Origin: an uncultured Clostridia bacterium
Lineage (GTDB): Bacteria; Bacillota; Clostridia; Oscillospirales; Acutalibacteraceae
Length of the DNA stretch: 64,000 nucleotides
Assembly: GCA_946183365.1 (NCBI GenBank)
Contig: CAMHAH010000005.1
Location: forward strand, 1 to 64,000
Direction of reading: 5' to 3'
The notes below the pieces were generated by a model. It was not told the origin of the DNA. It worked only from the letters and a program-made list of their open reading frames with translations, and did no database searches. Both the position numbers and the translations under genes were made by a program. Below are positions 1 to 8,796 of this stretch, piece after piece (within the stretch, counting starts at the first letter, position 1; each line of letters begins with the position of its first letter).

Positions 1-1388
1 CCGTCAGCAGAATAAGCTACCTTGAACATATCTGTAGTTGTGAGCTCTAAGCCCTTAAATACATATTCCTCGGTATCGGCAGCGTCATTCTTTGTGAGCT
101 TGAACTCAGCCTTAGGAGCCCAACCGCTTACAGTACCCGCAATATAGAAGCCGCCCTCAGCAACAGGCTCGGTGCCTGGCTCAGTAGCAGGTTCGGTTTC
201 GGGTTCGGTTGAAGGCTCGTTAGCGGCAACGTAGATGCAGCCGTAGAACCAATCGTCACCGCCGTCAACATTGGGACGGAAGTAAACGGTGTAGGTGCCG
301 TCAGTTGTTATCTCTCCGTTCTCGCCATAGTTGTTGCCCATGCCGTCGGGATACCAATCTGTATCCTCAAACTTTGTGCCGTCAGCAGAATAAGCTACCT
401 TGAACATATCTGTAGTTGTGAGCTCTAAGCCCTCAAATACATATTCCTCAGTATCAGCAGCGTCGTTCTTTGTAAGCTTGAATTCAGCCTTGGGAGCCCA
501 ACCGCTTACAGTACCCGCAATATAGAAGCCGCCCTCAGCAACAGGCTCAGTGCCGGGTTCAGTGGCAGGTTCGGTCTCGGGTTCGGTAGCGGGCTCTGTT
601 GTAGCTTCTGTCTCAGGCTCGGTTGACGCCTCAGTAGCAGGCTCATTAGCGGCAACATAGATGCAGCCGTAGAACCAATCGTCACCGCCGTCAACATTGG
701 GACGGAAGTAAACGGTGTAGGTGCCGTCAGCTGTGATCTCGCCGTTCTCGCCGTAGTTGTTGCCCATGCCGTCGGGATACCAGTCTGTGTCCTTGAAGCT
801 GACGCCGTCCTCGGAGTAAGCGATCTTGAACTGATCTGTAGTTGTGAGCTCTAAGCCCTCAAATACATATTCCTCAGTATCAGCAGCGTCGTTCTTTGTA
901 AGCTTGAATTCAGCCTTGGGAGCCCAACCGCTTACAGTACCGGAGATATAGAAGCCGCCCTCAGCAACAGGCTCAGTGCCGGGCTCAGTGGCAGGTTCGG
1001 TCTCGGGTTCGGTAGCGGGCTCTGTTGCAGCTTCTGTCTCAAGCTCGGTTGACGCCTCAGTAGCAGGCTCATTAGCGGCAACATAGATGCAGCCATAGAA
1101 CCAATCGTCACCGCCGTCAACGTTGGGACGGAAGTAAACGGTATAGGTGCCGTCAGCTGTGATCTCGCCGTTCTCACCGTAGTTGTTGCCCATGCCGTCG
1201 GGATACCAATCTGTATCCTTGAAGCTTGCGCCGTCAGCAGAATAAGCGACCTTGAACTGATCATCTGTAGTAAGGGTGAGACCCTCAAATACATATTCCT
1301 CAGTCTCGGCAGCGTCATTCTTTGTGAGCTTGAACTCAGCCTTGGGAGCCCAGCCGCTTACAGTGCCGGAGATATAGAAGCCGCCCTC
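1..1388 (-). repeat. Tandem coding repeats, units of 378-426 bp
   Basis: Four copies of the same module sequence occupy about 1072-1388, 646-962, 220-536 and 1-158 (the last cut by the window edge). Periods are 426, 426 and 378 bp. The 48 bp difference comes from a shorter linker between the third and fourth modules. The copies are nearly identical at DNA level, which suggests recent duplication or gene conversion and makes this spot prone to copy-number change and assembly collapse. Confidence 0.9.
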
Positions 1389-1871
1389 AGTAACAGGCTC
1401 AGTGGGTTCGTCTGTAGCAGGCTCGGTTGCTTCTTCTGTCGCGGGCTCTGTTGCAGCTTCTGTAGTAACTTCAGAAGCAGGCTCGGTCGCAGGTGTTTTA
1501 ACCAGCTCAACCTTGTAATTGTTACCATCTTTTTCGTCAATAGTATACCAAGCGTTACCGTCAGCAATGTCGGTCTTGATATCTACGGTCTGATTTCCGT
1601 TACCGTTGAAGATGATGCCATTTACATCTGCGGGAACAGAAGCCTTGTAGACTTGCTGGTTATACTCATTGACAAAATCCTTTTCCATTGCTGTTCCGGG
1701 CCAATCTTCACCGTCCGGCCAGTAATAGACATTCACGTCGCCCCAACCGAGAGCATCGGTAAAGTATACCGTTACGTTATCGGCAGGCGCAGCGCTTGCA
1801 GTTATCGGCATGATGCTGATCATACTGAAAATCATACATACAGCCAATAATACTGAAAGAAATTTCTTCAT
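1..1871 (-). CDS. Secreted CBM26 starch-binding protein with tandem repeat modules (3' truncated by window edge)
   Basis: Open from an ATG at 1871 with AAGGAGGA upstream, running off the window, so the C-terminus is missing. Residues 1-27 are a signal peptide ending TASA. About 28-124 match the CBM26 starch-binding pattern (YFTDALGWGDVNVYYW, WPGTAM, IIFNGNGNQTVDI). From residue 162 come at least four copies of a roughly 105-residue beta-rich module starting GGFYISGTVSGW and ending DDWFYGCIYVAAN, at residues 162, 304, 446 and 572, joined by Thr/Glu/Pro linkers. The modules resemble carbohydrate-binding beta-sandwiches of amylosome-type proteins; their starch binding is inferred. No catalytic domain is visible in this part, but one, or a dockerin or anchor, could lie beyond the edge. 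It probably acts at the cell surface in starch capture. Confidence 0.85.
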   Translation of the reverse strand, partial: MKKFLSVLLAVCMIFSMISIMPITASAAPADNVTVYFTDALGWGDVNVYYWPDGEDWPGTAMEKDFVNEYNQQVYKASVPADVNGIIFNGNGNQTVDIKTDIADGNAWYTIDEKDGNNYKVELVKTPATEPASEVTTEAATEPATEEATEPATDEPTEPVTEGGFYISGTVSGWAPKAEFKLTKNDAAETEEYVFEGLTLTTDDQFKVAYSADGASFKDTDWYPDGMGNNYGENGEITADGTYTVYFRPNVDGGDDWFYGCIYVAANEPATEASTELETEAATEPATEPETEPATEPGTEPVAEGGFYISGTVSGWAPKAEFKLTKNDAADTEEYVFEGLELTTTDQFKIAYSEDGVSFKDTDWYPDGMGNNYGENGEITADGTYTVYFRPNVDGGDDWFYGCIYVAANEPATEASTEPETEATTEPATEPETEPATEPGTEPVAEGGFYIAGTVSGWAPKAEFKLTKNDAADTEEYVFEGLELTTTDMFKVAYSADGTKFEDTDWYPDGMGNNYGENGEITTDGTYTVYFRPNVDGGDDWFYGCIYVAANEPSTEPETEPATEPGTEPVAEGGFYIAGTVSGWAPKAEFKLTKNDAADTEEYVFKGLELTTTDMFKVAYSAD

Positions 1872-2000
1872 GTGTAAAAATATTCCTCCTTTTAAATTTT
1901 CCGTATTTCCGCCCACTTCGGATATAACGGAATTTAATTGAAAAATAAATCTCGTTTGTTTCAATTGCTTAAGGGTATACGAAATCTACTTTACCTTACT

Positions 2001-2029
2001 ATTTTACCACAATGATTTTAGTGACGCAA
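2001..2029 (-). promoter_or_regulatory. SigA-type promoter for the CBM26 gene
   Basis: On the minus strand TTGCGT, 17 bp, TAAAAT. It leaves a leader of about 125 nt before the ATG at 1871. That leader can pair TTCCGT with ACGGAA around 1897-1935, close to the ribosome binding site. Sequence match only. Confidence 0.4.
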
Positions 2030-2126
2030 TCCAAAAATTCGATGTATTATTTATGCAATATATACATAACAATAAATAAATAAACTTATATATAGTAGGT
2101 TTATTGCTTGCTGAGAAAAATAAACG

Positions 2127-2154
2127 CCCTTTGACGAATGATCTCGCCAAAGGG
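2127..2154 (-). terminator. Rho-independent terminator after the mreB-like gene
   Basis: On the minus strand a CCCTTTG/CAAAGGG stem with a long loop is followed by a T-rich run, 13 bp past the stop codon of the mreB-like gene. The rest of 1872-2167 is AT-rich and holds only the CBM26-gene promoter and leader. Confidence 0.6.
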
Positions 2155-2167
2155 AGTGATTATTATA

Positions 2168-3181
2168 TCAATATACTGTCATAAGAGGGTTGAGATTAGC
2201 TCTTTGAGCCTCAGCTTCTTCAATGAATGCCGTCGCCTTGAAGCAACCCGCAACAACGCTGTCTGAGGGATCGTCAGCTCTGTGTATGGTGATCCCGGTC
2301 TCTTTCTCTAACAGCTCTCTCATTCCTTTGAGCTTTGACAGACCGCCTGTAAGCATTATGCCGTCGGTTTGGATATCGCCGAGCATCTCGGGAGGAGTGT
2401 CTTCAAGCACGTCCGTAACGGTATTTATGATTGCGTTTGTGATATCGGATATAGCGTCTGTTATTTCAGAAGCTCTGACCTCTACCGCTCTGGGCAATCC
2501 TCTGAGCGAATCTCTGCCCTTAACTCGGAAGGTCAAGTCTATATCGGACTTTATGACGCTTCCGATAACTTCTTTGCAGTTTCTTGCCATAGCTTTTCCG
2601 ATTATAAGCCCATGATTTCTGCGGATATACTTGATTATCTCCTCGTCCATAGCGTTGCCCGCTATCTTGATGGTTTTGCTTACCGAGATACCGCCGAGTG
2701 ACATAACAGCGGCGTCAACAGTACCTGCGCCAAGATCTATCACCATACATCCGTGAGGGCTCATAATATCCATTCCTGTGCCGAAAGCCGCGGCTTTAGC
2801 GGATTCTATCAGCAGGACCCTGCGTACGCCAAAGCTTGATATAGCTCCTACGATCGCTCTTTTCTCGACCTCGGTTATCTCTCCGGGTATACATGCTACT
2901 ACTCTGGGCATTACGACTCTGCTGGTGCATACCTCACACATAAAAATATTGACAAGCTCCTCTACAAGCCCCGATGAGGCTATAACTCCTCCCTCAAGTG
3001 GGAATACAACATCTATCTTGCTTGAGGTCTTACCGAGCATTTCGTATGCGTCTTGACCAAAGGCGAGTATCTCATTGTTATCCTTGTTATACGCTATTAC
3101 CGAAGGCTCGTCGATAGCGTTTTCACTGTTGTTTATTCTTAATCTGGTGTTGGCTGTGCCTAAGTCCAATGCTATATCCAT
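2168..3181 (-). CDS. MreB/Mbl-like actin-family protein
   Basis: A 337-residue protein of usual MreB length. Actin-fold motifs are visible: phosphate-1 DLGTANTRL near the N-terminus, phosphate-2 VIDLGAGTVDAAVMSLGG in the middle, and the adenosine motif LTGGLSKLKG near the C-terminus. MreB-family filaments organise lateral wall synthesis under the membrane. This copy is divergent: the phosphate-2 loop reads DLGAGT rather than DIGGGT, the adenosine loop is GGLSKLKG rather than GGGALLRG, and the protein begins at the first strand (MDIALDLG) without an amphipathic membrane helix. No mreC or mreD adjoins it. It is last in the alr-recD2-comFC operon. It may be an Mbl/MreBH-type paralogue; the exact subtype is not resolvable here. 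Confidence 0.85.
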   Translation of the reverse strand: MDIALDLGTANTRLRINNSENAIDEPSVIAYNKDNNEILAFGQDAYEMLGKTSSKIDVVFPLEGGVIASSGLVEELVNIFMCEVCTSRVVMPRVVACIPGEITEVEKRAIVGAISSFGVRRVLLIESAKAAAFGTGMDIMSPHGCMVIDLGAGTVDAAVMSLGGISVSKTIKIAGNAMDEEIIKYIRRNHGLIIGKAMARNCKEVIGSVIKSDIDLTFRVKGRDSLRGLPRAVEVRASEITDAISDITNAIINTVTDVLEDTPPEMLGDIQTDGIMLTGGLSKLKGMRELLEKETGITIHRADDPSDSVVAGCFKATAFIEEAEAQRANLNPLMTVY

Positions 3182-3246
3182 AGTGCTCTCCTTATTTGGT
3201 TTCTGTTCGATTAGATTATATATTGGCGGTTTGAAAAATTCAATAG

Positions 3247-3918
3247 TTATATATAGGAGTTTTCGGGATAATCTCCCTTAGCTGAAGCGACCGTCGCGCA
3301 AATTATCGAGCGCGGTTTAGCTGTATTAAGGATCTTACAGCATTTCGACAGTGTCTGACCGCTGGTAACTACATCGTCGATCATCAGAATGTTTTTGCCT
3401 TTGACGGTATCTTTATCGATTACCGAAAACGCTCCGGCAAGATTATTCTTTCTTTCAAAGTACTTTAGCTTATGCTGCTTTTTAGTCCTCTTAACTTTTT
3501 TCAAGGTCTCAATACATGGAATAGATAGCTTTTTGCTCAATTCTTCGGAAAGAAGCTGAGATTGATTATAGCCTCTTTCGGCTTGATCCGTTTTATGCAT
3601 AGGCACATATGTCAGAAAGTCTATATCAGATATCCGATACGCGGCCGTTATATCGCTCGCGAGTATTTCGGATATTTGAGGTATATACTGAGTTCTGTCG
3701 TGAAATTTCAGTCTGATTATCATTCTTCTTACTTTACCGCCGTAAGCGAATGATGATACGCACCTGTAGCCTCCTACGCCGCTGAACAGCGGAGTATGCT
3801 TACGTTTGATCTCATTTAAGCATTTATCACAGGCTATTTTTTCCGGCTCGATCAGATCACTGCAGTAGGGGCATCTTTCGGGAAATATCAGGGCGAATAT
3901 ACGGTATAAAGGTTTCAT
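3247..3918 (-). CDS. comFC: ComFC-type phosphoribosyltransferase-like protein
   Basis: A 223-residue ComF family protein. The N-terminus has a four-cysteine zinc finger (Cys16, Cys19, Cys30, Cys33), and the C-terminal half has the PRPP-binding motif ILMIDDVVTSGQT. ComFC proteins support uptake or processing of DNA during natural transformation, and their exact biochemical step is unsettled. Its start codon lies one base past the stop of recD2, so the two are translationally coupled. With recD2 here and comEC at 25712 it suggests that at least part of a transformation apparatus is present. Confidence 0.88.
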   Translation of the reverse strand: MKPLYRIFALIFPERCPYCSDLIEPEKIACDKCLNEIKRKHTPLFSGVGGYRCVSSFAYGGKVRRMIIRLKFHDRTQYIPQISEILASDITAAYRISDIDFLTYVPMHKTDQAERGYNQSQLLSEELSKKLSIPCIETLKKVKRTKKQHKLKYFERKNNLAGAFSVIDKDTVKGKNILMIDDVVTSGQTLSKCCKILNTAKPRSIICATVASAKGDYPENSYI

Positions 3919-3919
3919 A

Positions 3920-6121
3920 TCATTCCCTCGTCAAGAATTCTTTTAGACCTGTGTATCTGAGTATACGTCTGTTGTTGTCTACCATGAACCTCATCGCGTT
4001 CTCATCGCCTACGATAATAAGCATCTTTTTTGCTCTTGTAACAGCGGTATACAGAAGGTTTCTGTACATGAGCTGCGGAGCTCCGCGATACATCGGTATG
4101 ATGACGCAGTCGAATTCGTTGCCCTGACTTTTATGTACCGTAGTAGCGTACGCAAGCTCAAGGTCGCCTACGCTGTCGCTGTCATATGAAGCGACGCGGT
4201 CATCAAAACGGACCTTATATGTTTTTGAAGCGTTATTGACCTCGATCATTACGCCGATATCACCGTTGAAAACTCCCTCGCCGTATTCGCCGTTATCTCG
4301 CGTCCAGAGGATATCATAGTTATTGCGGCTCTGCATAACCTTATCGCCCTCATTGAGTACATAATAGCCGACCTTTACGCCTCGAGAAGGATTGGGGTTG
4401 TTCAGCTTCTGTAAGCGGTTGTTGAGTTCAAAAGTACCCAATATTCCTTTTCGGGTAGGGGAAAGGACCTGTATATTGTCGTAAAGATTGTAGTTATACG
4501 CGTTCTTCAGTCTTCTGCAGCAGAGATCCCCTACGGTAGCGGCGATCCTCTCCTGATTATAATCGGGCATAAAGAAGAAGTCGTTGTCTCTTACCGACAG
4601 ATCGGGCATTTCTCCGCTGATTATCCTGTGCGCGTTGGTCACGATGAGACTTTGCATGGATTGACGGAATATCTCATTGAGGGTGATAACAGGTATCTCG
4701 CCGGAATCTATAAGGTCGTGCAGTACGTTGCCGGCTCCGACAGATGGCAGCTGATTGCTGTCGCCGACCAGTATCAGGCGGCATGAAAGCGGCATAGCGC
4801 GAAGCAGGGATTCGAGTAAAGCAACATCCACCATACTGACCTCGTCTACGATCAACGCGTCTGTATTGAGCAGATTTCTCTCATTCTTCTTGAATACCGG
4901 CTTATCCTCGATATCATAGCTTACCTCGAGCATTCGGTGTATGGTCTTTGCTTCTTCACCGGTGACTGCTGTCATACGCTGAGCGGCTCTGCCTGTAGGA
5001 GCGCACAGGGTCACCTTTTGACCGCTCTCCTTTAAAAGCCTTATAATAGCGTTCAGAGTAGTCGTTTTGCCGGTGCCCGGTCCTCCCGTAAGTATCAAAA
5101 GACCCTTTGTCAAGGCTTCGCTGATAGCTTTCTTCTGCCTTTCGGCATATTCTATCCCGTCCGTCTTTTCTATCTCTGTTATCTTTTCTTCGGCTCCGTC
5201 GATCTCCATGGCGGGATATCTGAGCAGCATTTTGATACGAGCGGCTATATAGGTCTCACCGTCATACATCGACGGCAGGAATATAAAATCCTTATCGTTG
5301 ATATTATCTGAGATAAGTGAATTATCATCGATCATTTCTTTTAATGCCGCTTCGCATGATATCGGCTCTATCTCAAGCATACCCGCTGTAGTTTCGATCA
5401 GCTTGTTCGCCGGCAGACAGGTGTGTCCGTTTAGATAATTGTGACTGAGGACATGAGCGAGAGCCGCTCTAACCCTGACGCGGGAGTCCTTGGGACTGTT
5501 GTGAGACAGAGCTATCATATCCGCCGTTTCAAAGGATATTCCTACTCCTTCTTCACACAGGGTATACGGGTTCTCTTCGATAAGAGCAATGGCGTTATTG
5601 CCGAGCTTTTTCCAGATTTTTACCGCGGCTGAGGCGCTGATAGAATAACCCGCGAGATATATCATCAGCTCGCGTATTCCTATCATGCTTTTTAGCTGTT
5701 CGCTGATCTCGTGCGCTTTTTTCAGCGATATGCCTTTTAAAGACGCTACGCGATCAGGCTCGTTTTCGAGTACATTCAAGGTATCGGAACCGAATTCAAG
5801 TACAAGCCGACGCGCTGTTGAAGGACCTATTCCTTTTACGGCGCCGCTTGAAAGGTATTTCAGTATACCGTCAAGGTTTTCGGGCATAGCTCTCTCAAAA
5901 GCGGATACGACGAACTGCTCGCCGTAGGTTGGGTGATTTTTGAAAACACCCATGAGCTTGACATTCTCGCCGACGCTTATCATAGGCATGATGCCCGTAG
6001 CGGTTATCATACTTTCCTCACCGCTTAGCTCAAGTACCGTATAACCGTTCTCTTCGTTTCTGTATATGATGGTTTCTACCTGACCGCTTAATTCAAATAA
6101 CTGTTCGTTTTCGTTTATCAT
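3920..6121 (-). CDS. recD2: RecD2-type ATP-dependent DNA helicase
   Basis: A 733-residue superfamily 1B 5'-3' DNA helicase of the RecD2 type, which acts without RecBC. In order: an N-terminal OB-like domain, helix-hairpin-helix repeats (YLSSGAVKGIGPSTARRL, then VASLKGISLKKAHEI), Walker A GGPGTGKTTT near residue 350, Walker B LIVDEVSMVD, LVGDSNQLPSVGAG (motif III), and the C-terminal UvrD-like part with ATTVHKSQGNEFD and LLYTAVTRAKK. Length fits the family. It starts 14 bp after alr and runs directly into comFC. RecD2 proteins act in replication-fork repair and sometimes transformation. Confidence 0.95.
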   Translation of the reverse strand: MINENEQLFELSGQVETIIYRNEENGYTVLELSGEESMITATGIMPMISVGENVKLMGVFKNHPTYGEQFVVSAFERAMPENLDGILKYLSSGAVKGIGPSTARRLVLEFGSDTLNVLENEPDRVASLKGISLKKAHEISEQLKSMIGIRELMIYLAGYSISASAAVKIWKKLGNNAIALIEENPYTLCEEGVGISFETADMIALSHNSPKDSRVRVRAALAHVLSHNYLNGHTCLPANKLIETTAGMLEIEPISCEAALKEMIDDNSLISDNINDKDFIFLPSMYDGETYIAARIKMLLRYPAMEIDGAEEKITEIEKTDGIEYAERQKKAISEALTKGLLILTGGPGTGKTTTLNAIIRLLKESGQKVTLCAPTGRAAQRMTAVTGEEAKTIHRMLEVSYDIEDKPVFKKNERNLLNTDALIVDEVSMVDVALLESLLRAMPLSCRLILVGDSNQLPSVGAGNVLHDLIDSGEIPVITLNEIFRQSMQSLIVTNAHRIISGEMPDLSVRDNDFFFMPDYNQERIAATVGDLCCRRLKNAYNYNLYDNIQVLSPTRKGILGTFELNNRLQKLNNPNPSRGVKVGYYVLNEGDKVMQSRNNYDILWTRDNGEYGEGVFNGDIGVMIEVNNASKTYKVRFDDRVASYDSDSVGDLELAYATTVHKSQGNEFDCVIIPMYRGAPQLMYRNLLYTAVTRAKKMLIIVGDENAMRFMVDNNRRILRYTGLKEFLTRE

Positions 6122-6135
6122 CTTACCTCTGTCTA

Positions 6136-7299
6136 TTATTCTTCCACATAGTATCTTTTATTGTTTTTACCTATTCCGAGCAGTACCTCCGCAAGGCCCA
6201 GACCCGAGAAACGAGAGAACATACCGAGGGTGATCTTGCCACCGAGCAGGGTCACTTCGTCATCGTATCCGATGCTCTCGTCTATCTTGACGCACATCAT
6301 ATTCATTCCGATCTCGCCGACAACGGGGTACAGCTTGCCCTTTATTTCAACAACTCTGCCGTTGTCCTTATGGCCGATACCGTTGTTGTAGCCTACGGGC
6401 AGTACCGCGATCTTCATATCTTCTTCGGCGGTATACGCGGCGAGATATCCGATATGTTCGCCCGCTTTTACATCCTTGATCTGGATTATTCGGGTTTTCA
6501 TAGACATTGCGGGCTTTAAGTCGATCTCTACATCGCGAATAACTTCCGATAGATTGTATTTCTTCTGAAAATGCTTATCTCTGGCTGTCCTCAGCTTGTT
6601 CTTTAGACCTGAACCGTATGATTCGGGGGCTATGTTATAGCCGTACATAACGAGCCCCATTCGGGTCGCGGTTGCTATATCTGTTTTAGGATGAGCCATA
6701 AGCGCTATACCGCTGCCTAAGTGGATAAGCGGTATCTTTGACAGATCCAGCAGAGAGATGAGCTCTTTGAAACGCTTGGTCTGAGCGTCGTAATACGGGT
6801 CAAATACGCCCGCTGTAGCGTAGTGCTGATAAACACCCTCTAAAGAATGTATTGAGCCTTCAATAAGGTCGGCCGCCTTTTTTACCTCATCCTTATCCTT
6901 GAAGCCGAGACGGTTGAAGCCGGAATCTATCTGGATATGAAGCTTGAACGGATGCTTGTTATCACAGCTTAGAAAGCTGTTGAGATAGTCAAGATCGGGT
7001 ATAGCCAGCGTAAGCTTCAGCTCGGCGGCTTCATCTATGCGCTTGATGGATACAGGCTCTAAGCAAAGCAGAGAAGCGGAGGTGTTGAACCTTCTGATTT
7101 CCTCGGCTTCTTCAAGAGAAGATACGGCGAAATAGTTGACGCCGCCCTTTTGAAGCGCGTTAACAGCTTCATATCCGTGACCGTAAGCGTCGCCTTTGAC
7201 AATTCCGATGAATGTCCCGTACTCAGAGTATTTTTCGGTCAGCGCCTCAGCGTTTGATGTAAGATCATTCAGATTTATCACAGTATATGTATCAGTCAT
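6136..7299 (-). CDS. alr: Alanine racemase
   Basis: A 387-residue PLP-dependent fold-type III racemase interconverting L- and D-alanine for peptidoglycan. The PLP lysine is Lys35 in GIVKGDAYGHG (usual form VKANAYGHG), and the second catalytic region reads LPVGYNNGIG (usual VGYADGY). Compared with typical Alr there is an insertion of about 25 residues after the LVMYGYNIAPE strand, so it belongs to a divergent subgroup. Start ATG at 7299 with GGAGGGTATT upstream. First gene of the alr-recD2-comFC-mreB operon and divergent from the MurT-like operon, so two envelope-related transcription units share one intergenic region. Confidence 0.9.
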   Translation of the reverse strand: MTDTYTVINLNDLTSNAEALTEKYSEYGTFIGIVKGDAYGHGYEAVNALQKGGVNYFAVSSLEEAEEIRRFNTSASLLCLEPVSIKRIDEAAELKLTLAIPDLDYLNSFLSCDNKHPFKLHIQIDSGFNRLGFKDKDEVKKAADLIEGSIHSLEGVYQHYATAGVFDPYYDAQTKRFKELISLLDLSKIPLIHLGSGIALMAHPKTDIATATRMGLVMYGYNIAPESYGSGLKNKLRTARDKHFQKKYNLSEVIRDVEIDLKPAMSMKTRIIQIKDVKAGEHIGYLAAYTAEEDMKIAVLPVGYNNGIGHKDNGRVVEIKGKLYPVVGEIGMNMMCVKIDESIGYDDEVTLLGGKITLGMFSRFSGLGLAEVLLGIGKNNKRYYVEE

Positions 7300-7335
7300 A
7301 ATACCCTCCGCAGTTGTCCATATTTAATTTATAAT

Positions 7336-7364
7336 AACATAATCGATATTTGCTTTTCTGCCAA
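7336..7364 (-). promoter_or_regulatory. SigA-type promoter for the alr operon
   Basis: Minus strand TTGGCA, 17 bp, TATGTT, about 35 bp upstream of the alr start codon. Confidence 0.5.
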
Positions 7365-7408
7365 ATAAGAATAATCTTGTTATAAAAATCTCATTTTGTT
7401 AACAACTA

Positions 7409-7437
7409 TTGAATTTATCGGGACGATAATATATAAT
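7409..7437 (+). promoter_or_regulatory. SigA-type promoter for the MurT-like operon
   Basis: TTGAAT, 17 bp, TATAAT, 32 bp before the ATG at 7470. Divergent from the alr promoter in the same 170 bp gap. Confidence 0.7.
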
Positions 7438-7469
7438 AAAGCCGAAATAATTATAGAAAAAGGTTTGTT

Positions 7470-8795
7470 ATGAAAAGATTTCTGACAATTTTGATTTGTA
7501 AGATTTTGCGTTTTGTTGGTAAGCTTATCGGCAAGGGCAGCAGTATGCCGGGTCAGATCGCGTTAAAGCTCTGTCCCGATATTTTAAAGAGGGTCGAACT
7601 GCCCCGGTATATCATCGCGATAACAGGCAGTAACGGCAAGACCTCTACCGTTGAGATGATAGCTCATATCCTCACTGACAGCGGCAAGTCCGTTGCGTGG
7701 AACAAAGAGGGTTCAAACCAGATAGAGGGCGTTACCACTATGATATTGTCAAACGCCACCTTATCGGGTAAGGTGAAGAGTGATATCCTGCTTATAGAGA
7801 GCGACGAACGCTACGCGAAAAAGACCTTTGCGTATATCAATATCACTCATTATGTTATCACTAACCTTTACCGTGACCAGCTCACCCGCAACGGTCATTC
7901 CGAGTTCGTTTTTGAAGCTATCGCCGACAGTATCCAGTCCGATACCAAGCTTATACTCAACGCTGACGATCCGCTTGTCTCTGTGTTCGGTCACGACAGG
8001 GATAATATTATATGGTTCGGCGCTGACGAGCTTTCGAGCGATACAAAGGAGCTTGACAGCGTATATAACGACGGAGCGTACTGCCCTATATGCAAAGCTC
8101 CTATGGTCTATTCTACTCACCACTATAATCATATCGGTATTTATAAGTGTACATCCTGCGGATATCACAGGCATGATACCGATTATACCATTACAGCTGT
8201 TGATCTCGATAAGGGCGAGCTTGAGATAGACAAAAAGTATACGATATCTCTCGCTTTAAAATCTCTTTACAATATCTATAATATCTTGGCGGCGTTCACT
8301 GTTGCTTCTCTTGTGGGCGTAGACGGACAGACTATAGCCGATAAGATGAATGATTATGTGTTGAAGAACGGCAGAGTTATCAACTTTAAGCTTGGTAACA
8401 GAATGGGTACGCTGCTCACCTCAAAGCACGAAAACAGCGTATCATACGATCATTCTATCCGTGTTGCCTGCGCTTGCAAACATGGCGCTGACGTTATGAT
8501 CATCGTCGACGCTATCAGCCGCAAGTACTTTACGGGAGATACCTCGTGGCTGTGGGATATTGACTTTGAGATGCTCGATAACGAGAATATCCATGATATA
8601 GTTTTAGCGGGCACTTATGTTTATGACCTAGCAGCGCGCTTCTCCTATACCGAGATACCTCAGGATAAGATCCATCTGTTTAAAGATATTCCCGAAGCCG
8701 TAAAGTATCTTGACAGCGACAGAAGCGAGTATATATATGCCATAACCTGCTTCTCCGATAAGGATAAGTTCCTCTCTGAGATCACGGAGGTTTGA
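7470..8795 (+). CDS. MurT-like Mur ligase (lipid II isoglutaminyl synthase family, divergent active-site loops)
   Basis: A 441-residue Mur-ligase protein with the MurT layout: short N-terminal helix, ATP loop GSNGKTST (53-60), the MurT-specific zinc ribbon (Cys205, Cys208, Cys227, Cys230) inserted in the central domain, and a DUF1727-type C-terminal domain with DTSWLWDIDFE from Asp357. Canonical MurT pairs with GatD to amidate the D-Glu of lipid II. Two MurT signatures are altered: the usual KNPAGxN region reads SKHENSVSYDHS, and the NDNxADGRDTSW loop, which in S. aureus MurT holds an Asp reported to help the GatD active site, reads SRKYFTGDTSW. The start has only a weak Shine-Dalgarno. The family is certain; its reaction may not be the classical one because its partner also lacks catalytic residues. 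Confidence 0.88.
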   Translation: MKRFLTILICKILRFVGKLIGKGSSMPGQIALKLCPDILKRVELPRYIIAITGSNGKTSTVEMIAHILTDSGKSVAWNKEGSNQIEGVTTMILSNATLSGKVKSDILLIESDERYAKKTFAYINITHYVITNLYRDQLTRNGHSEFVFEAIADSIQSDTKLILNADDPLVSVFGHDRDNIIWFGADELSSDTKELDSVYNDGAYCPICKAPMVYSTHHYNHIGIYKCTSCGYHRHDTDYTITAVDLDKGELEIDKKYTISLALKSLYNIYNILAAFTVASLVGVDGQTIADKMNDYVLKNGRVINFKLGNRMGTLLTSKHENSVSYDHSIRVACACKHGADVMIIVDAISRKYFTGDTSWLWDIDFEMLDNENIHDIVLAGTYVYDLAARFSYTEIPQDKIHLFKDIPEAVKYLDSDRSEYIYAITCFSDKDKFLSEITEV

Positions 8796-8796
8796 T

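Noticed and set aside
506..1567. Three minus-strand reading frames rich in Leu/Pro/Arg within the CBM26 gene
   Set aside because: They are out-of-frame readings of the Thr/Glu/Pro linkers and repeats; the true frame is open across all of 1-1871.
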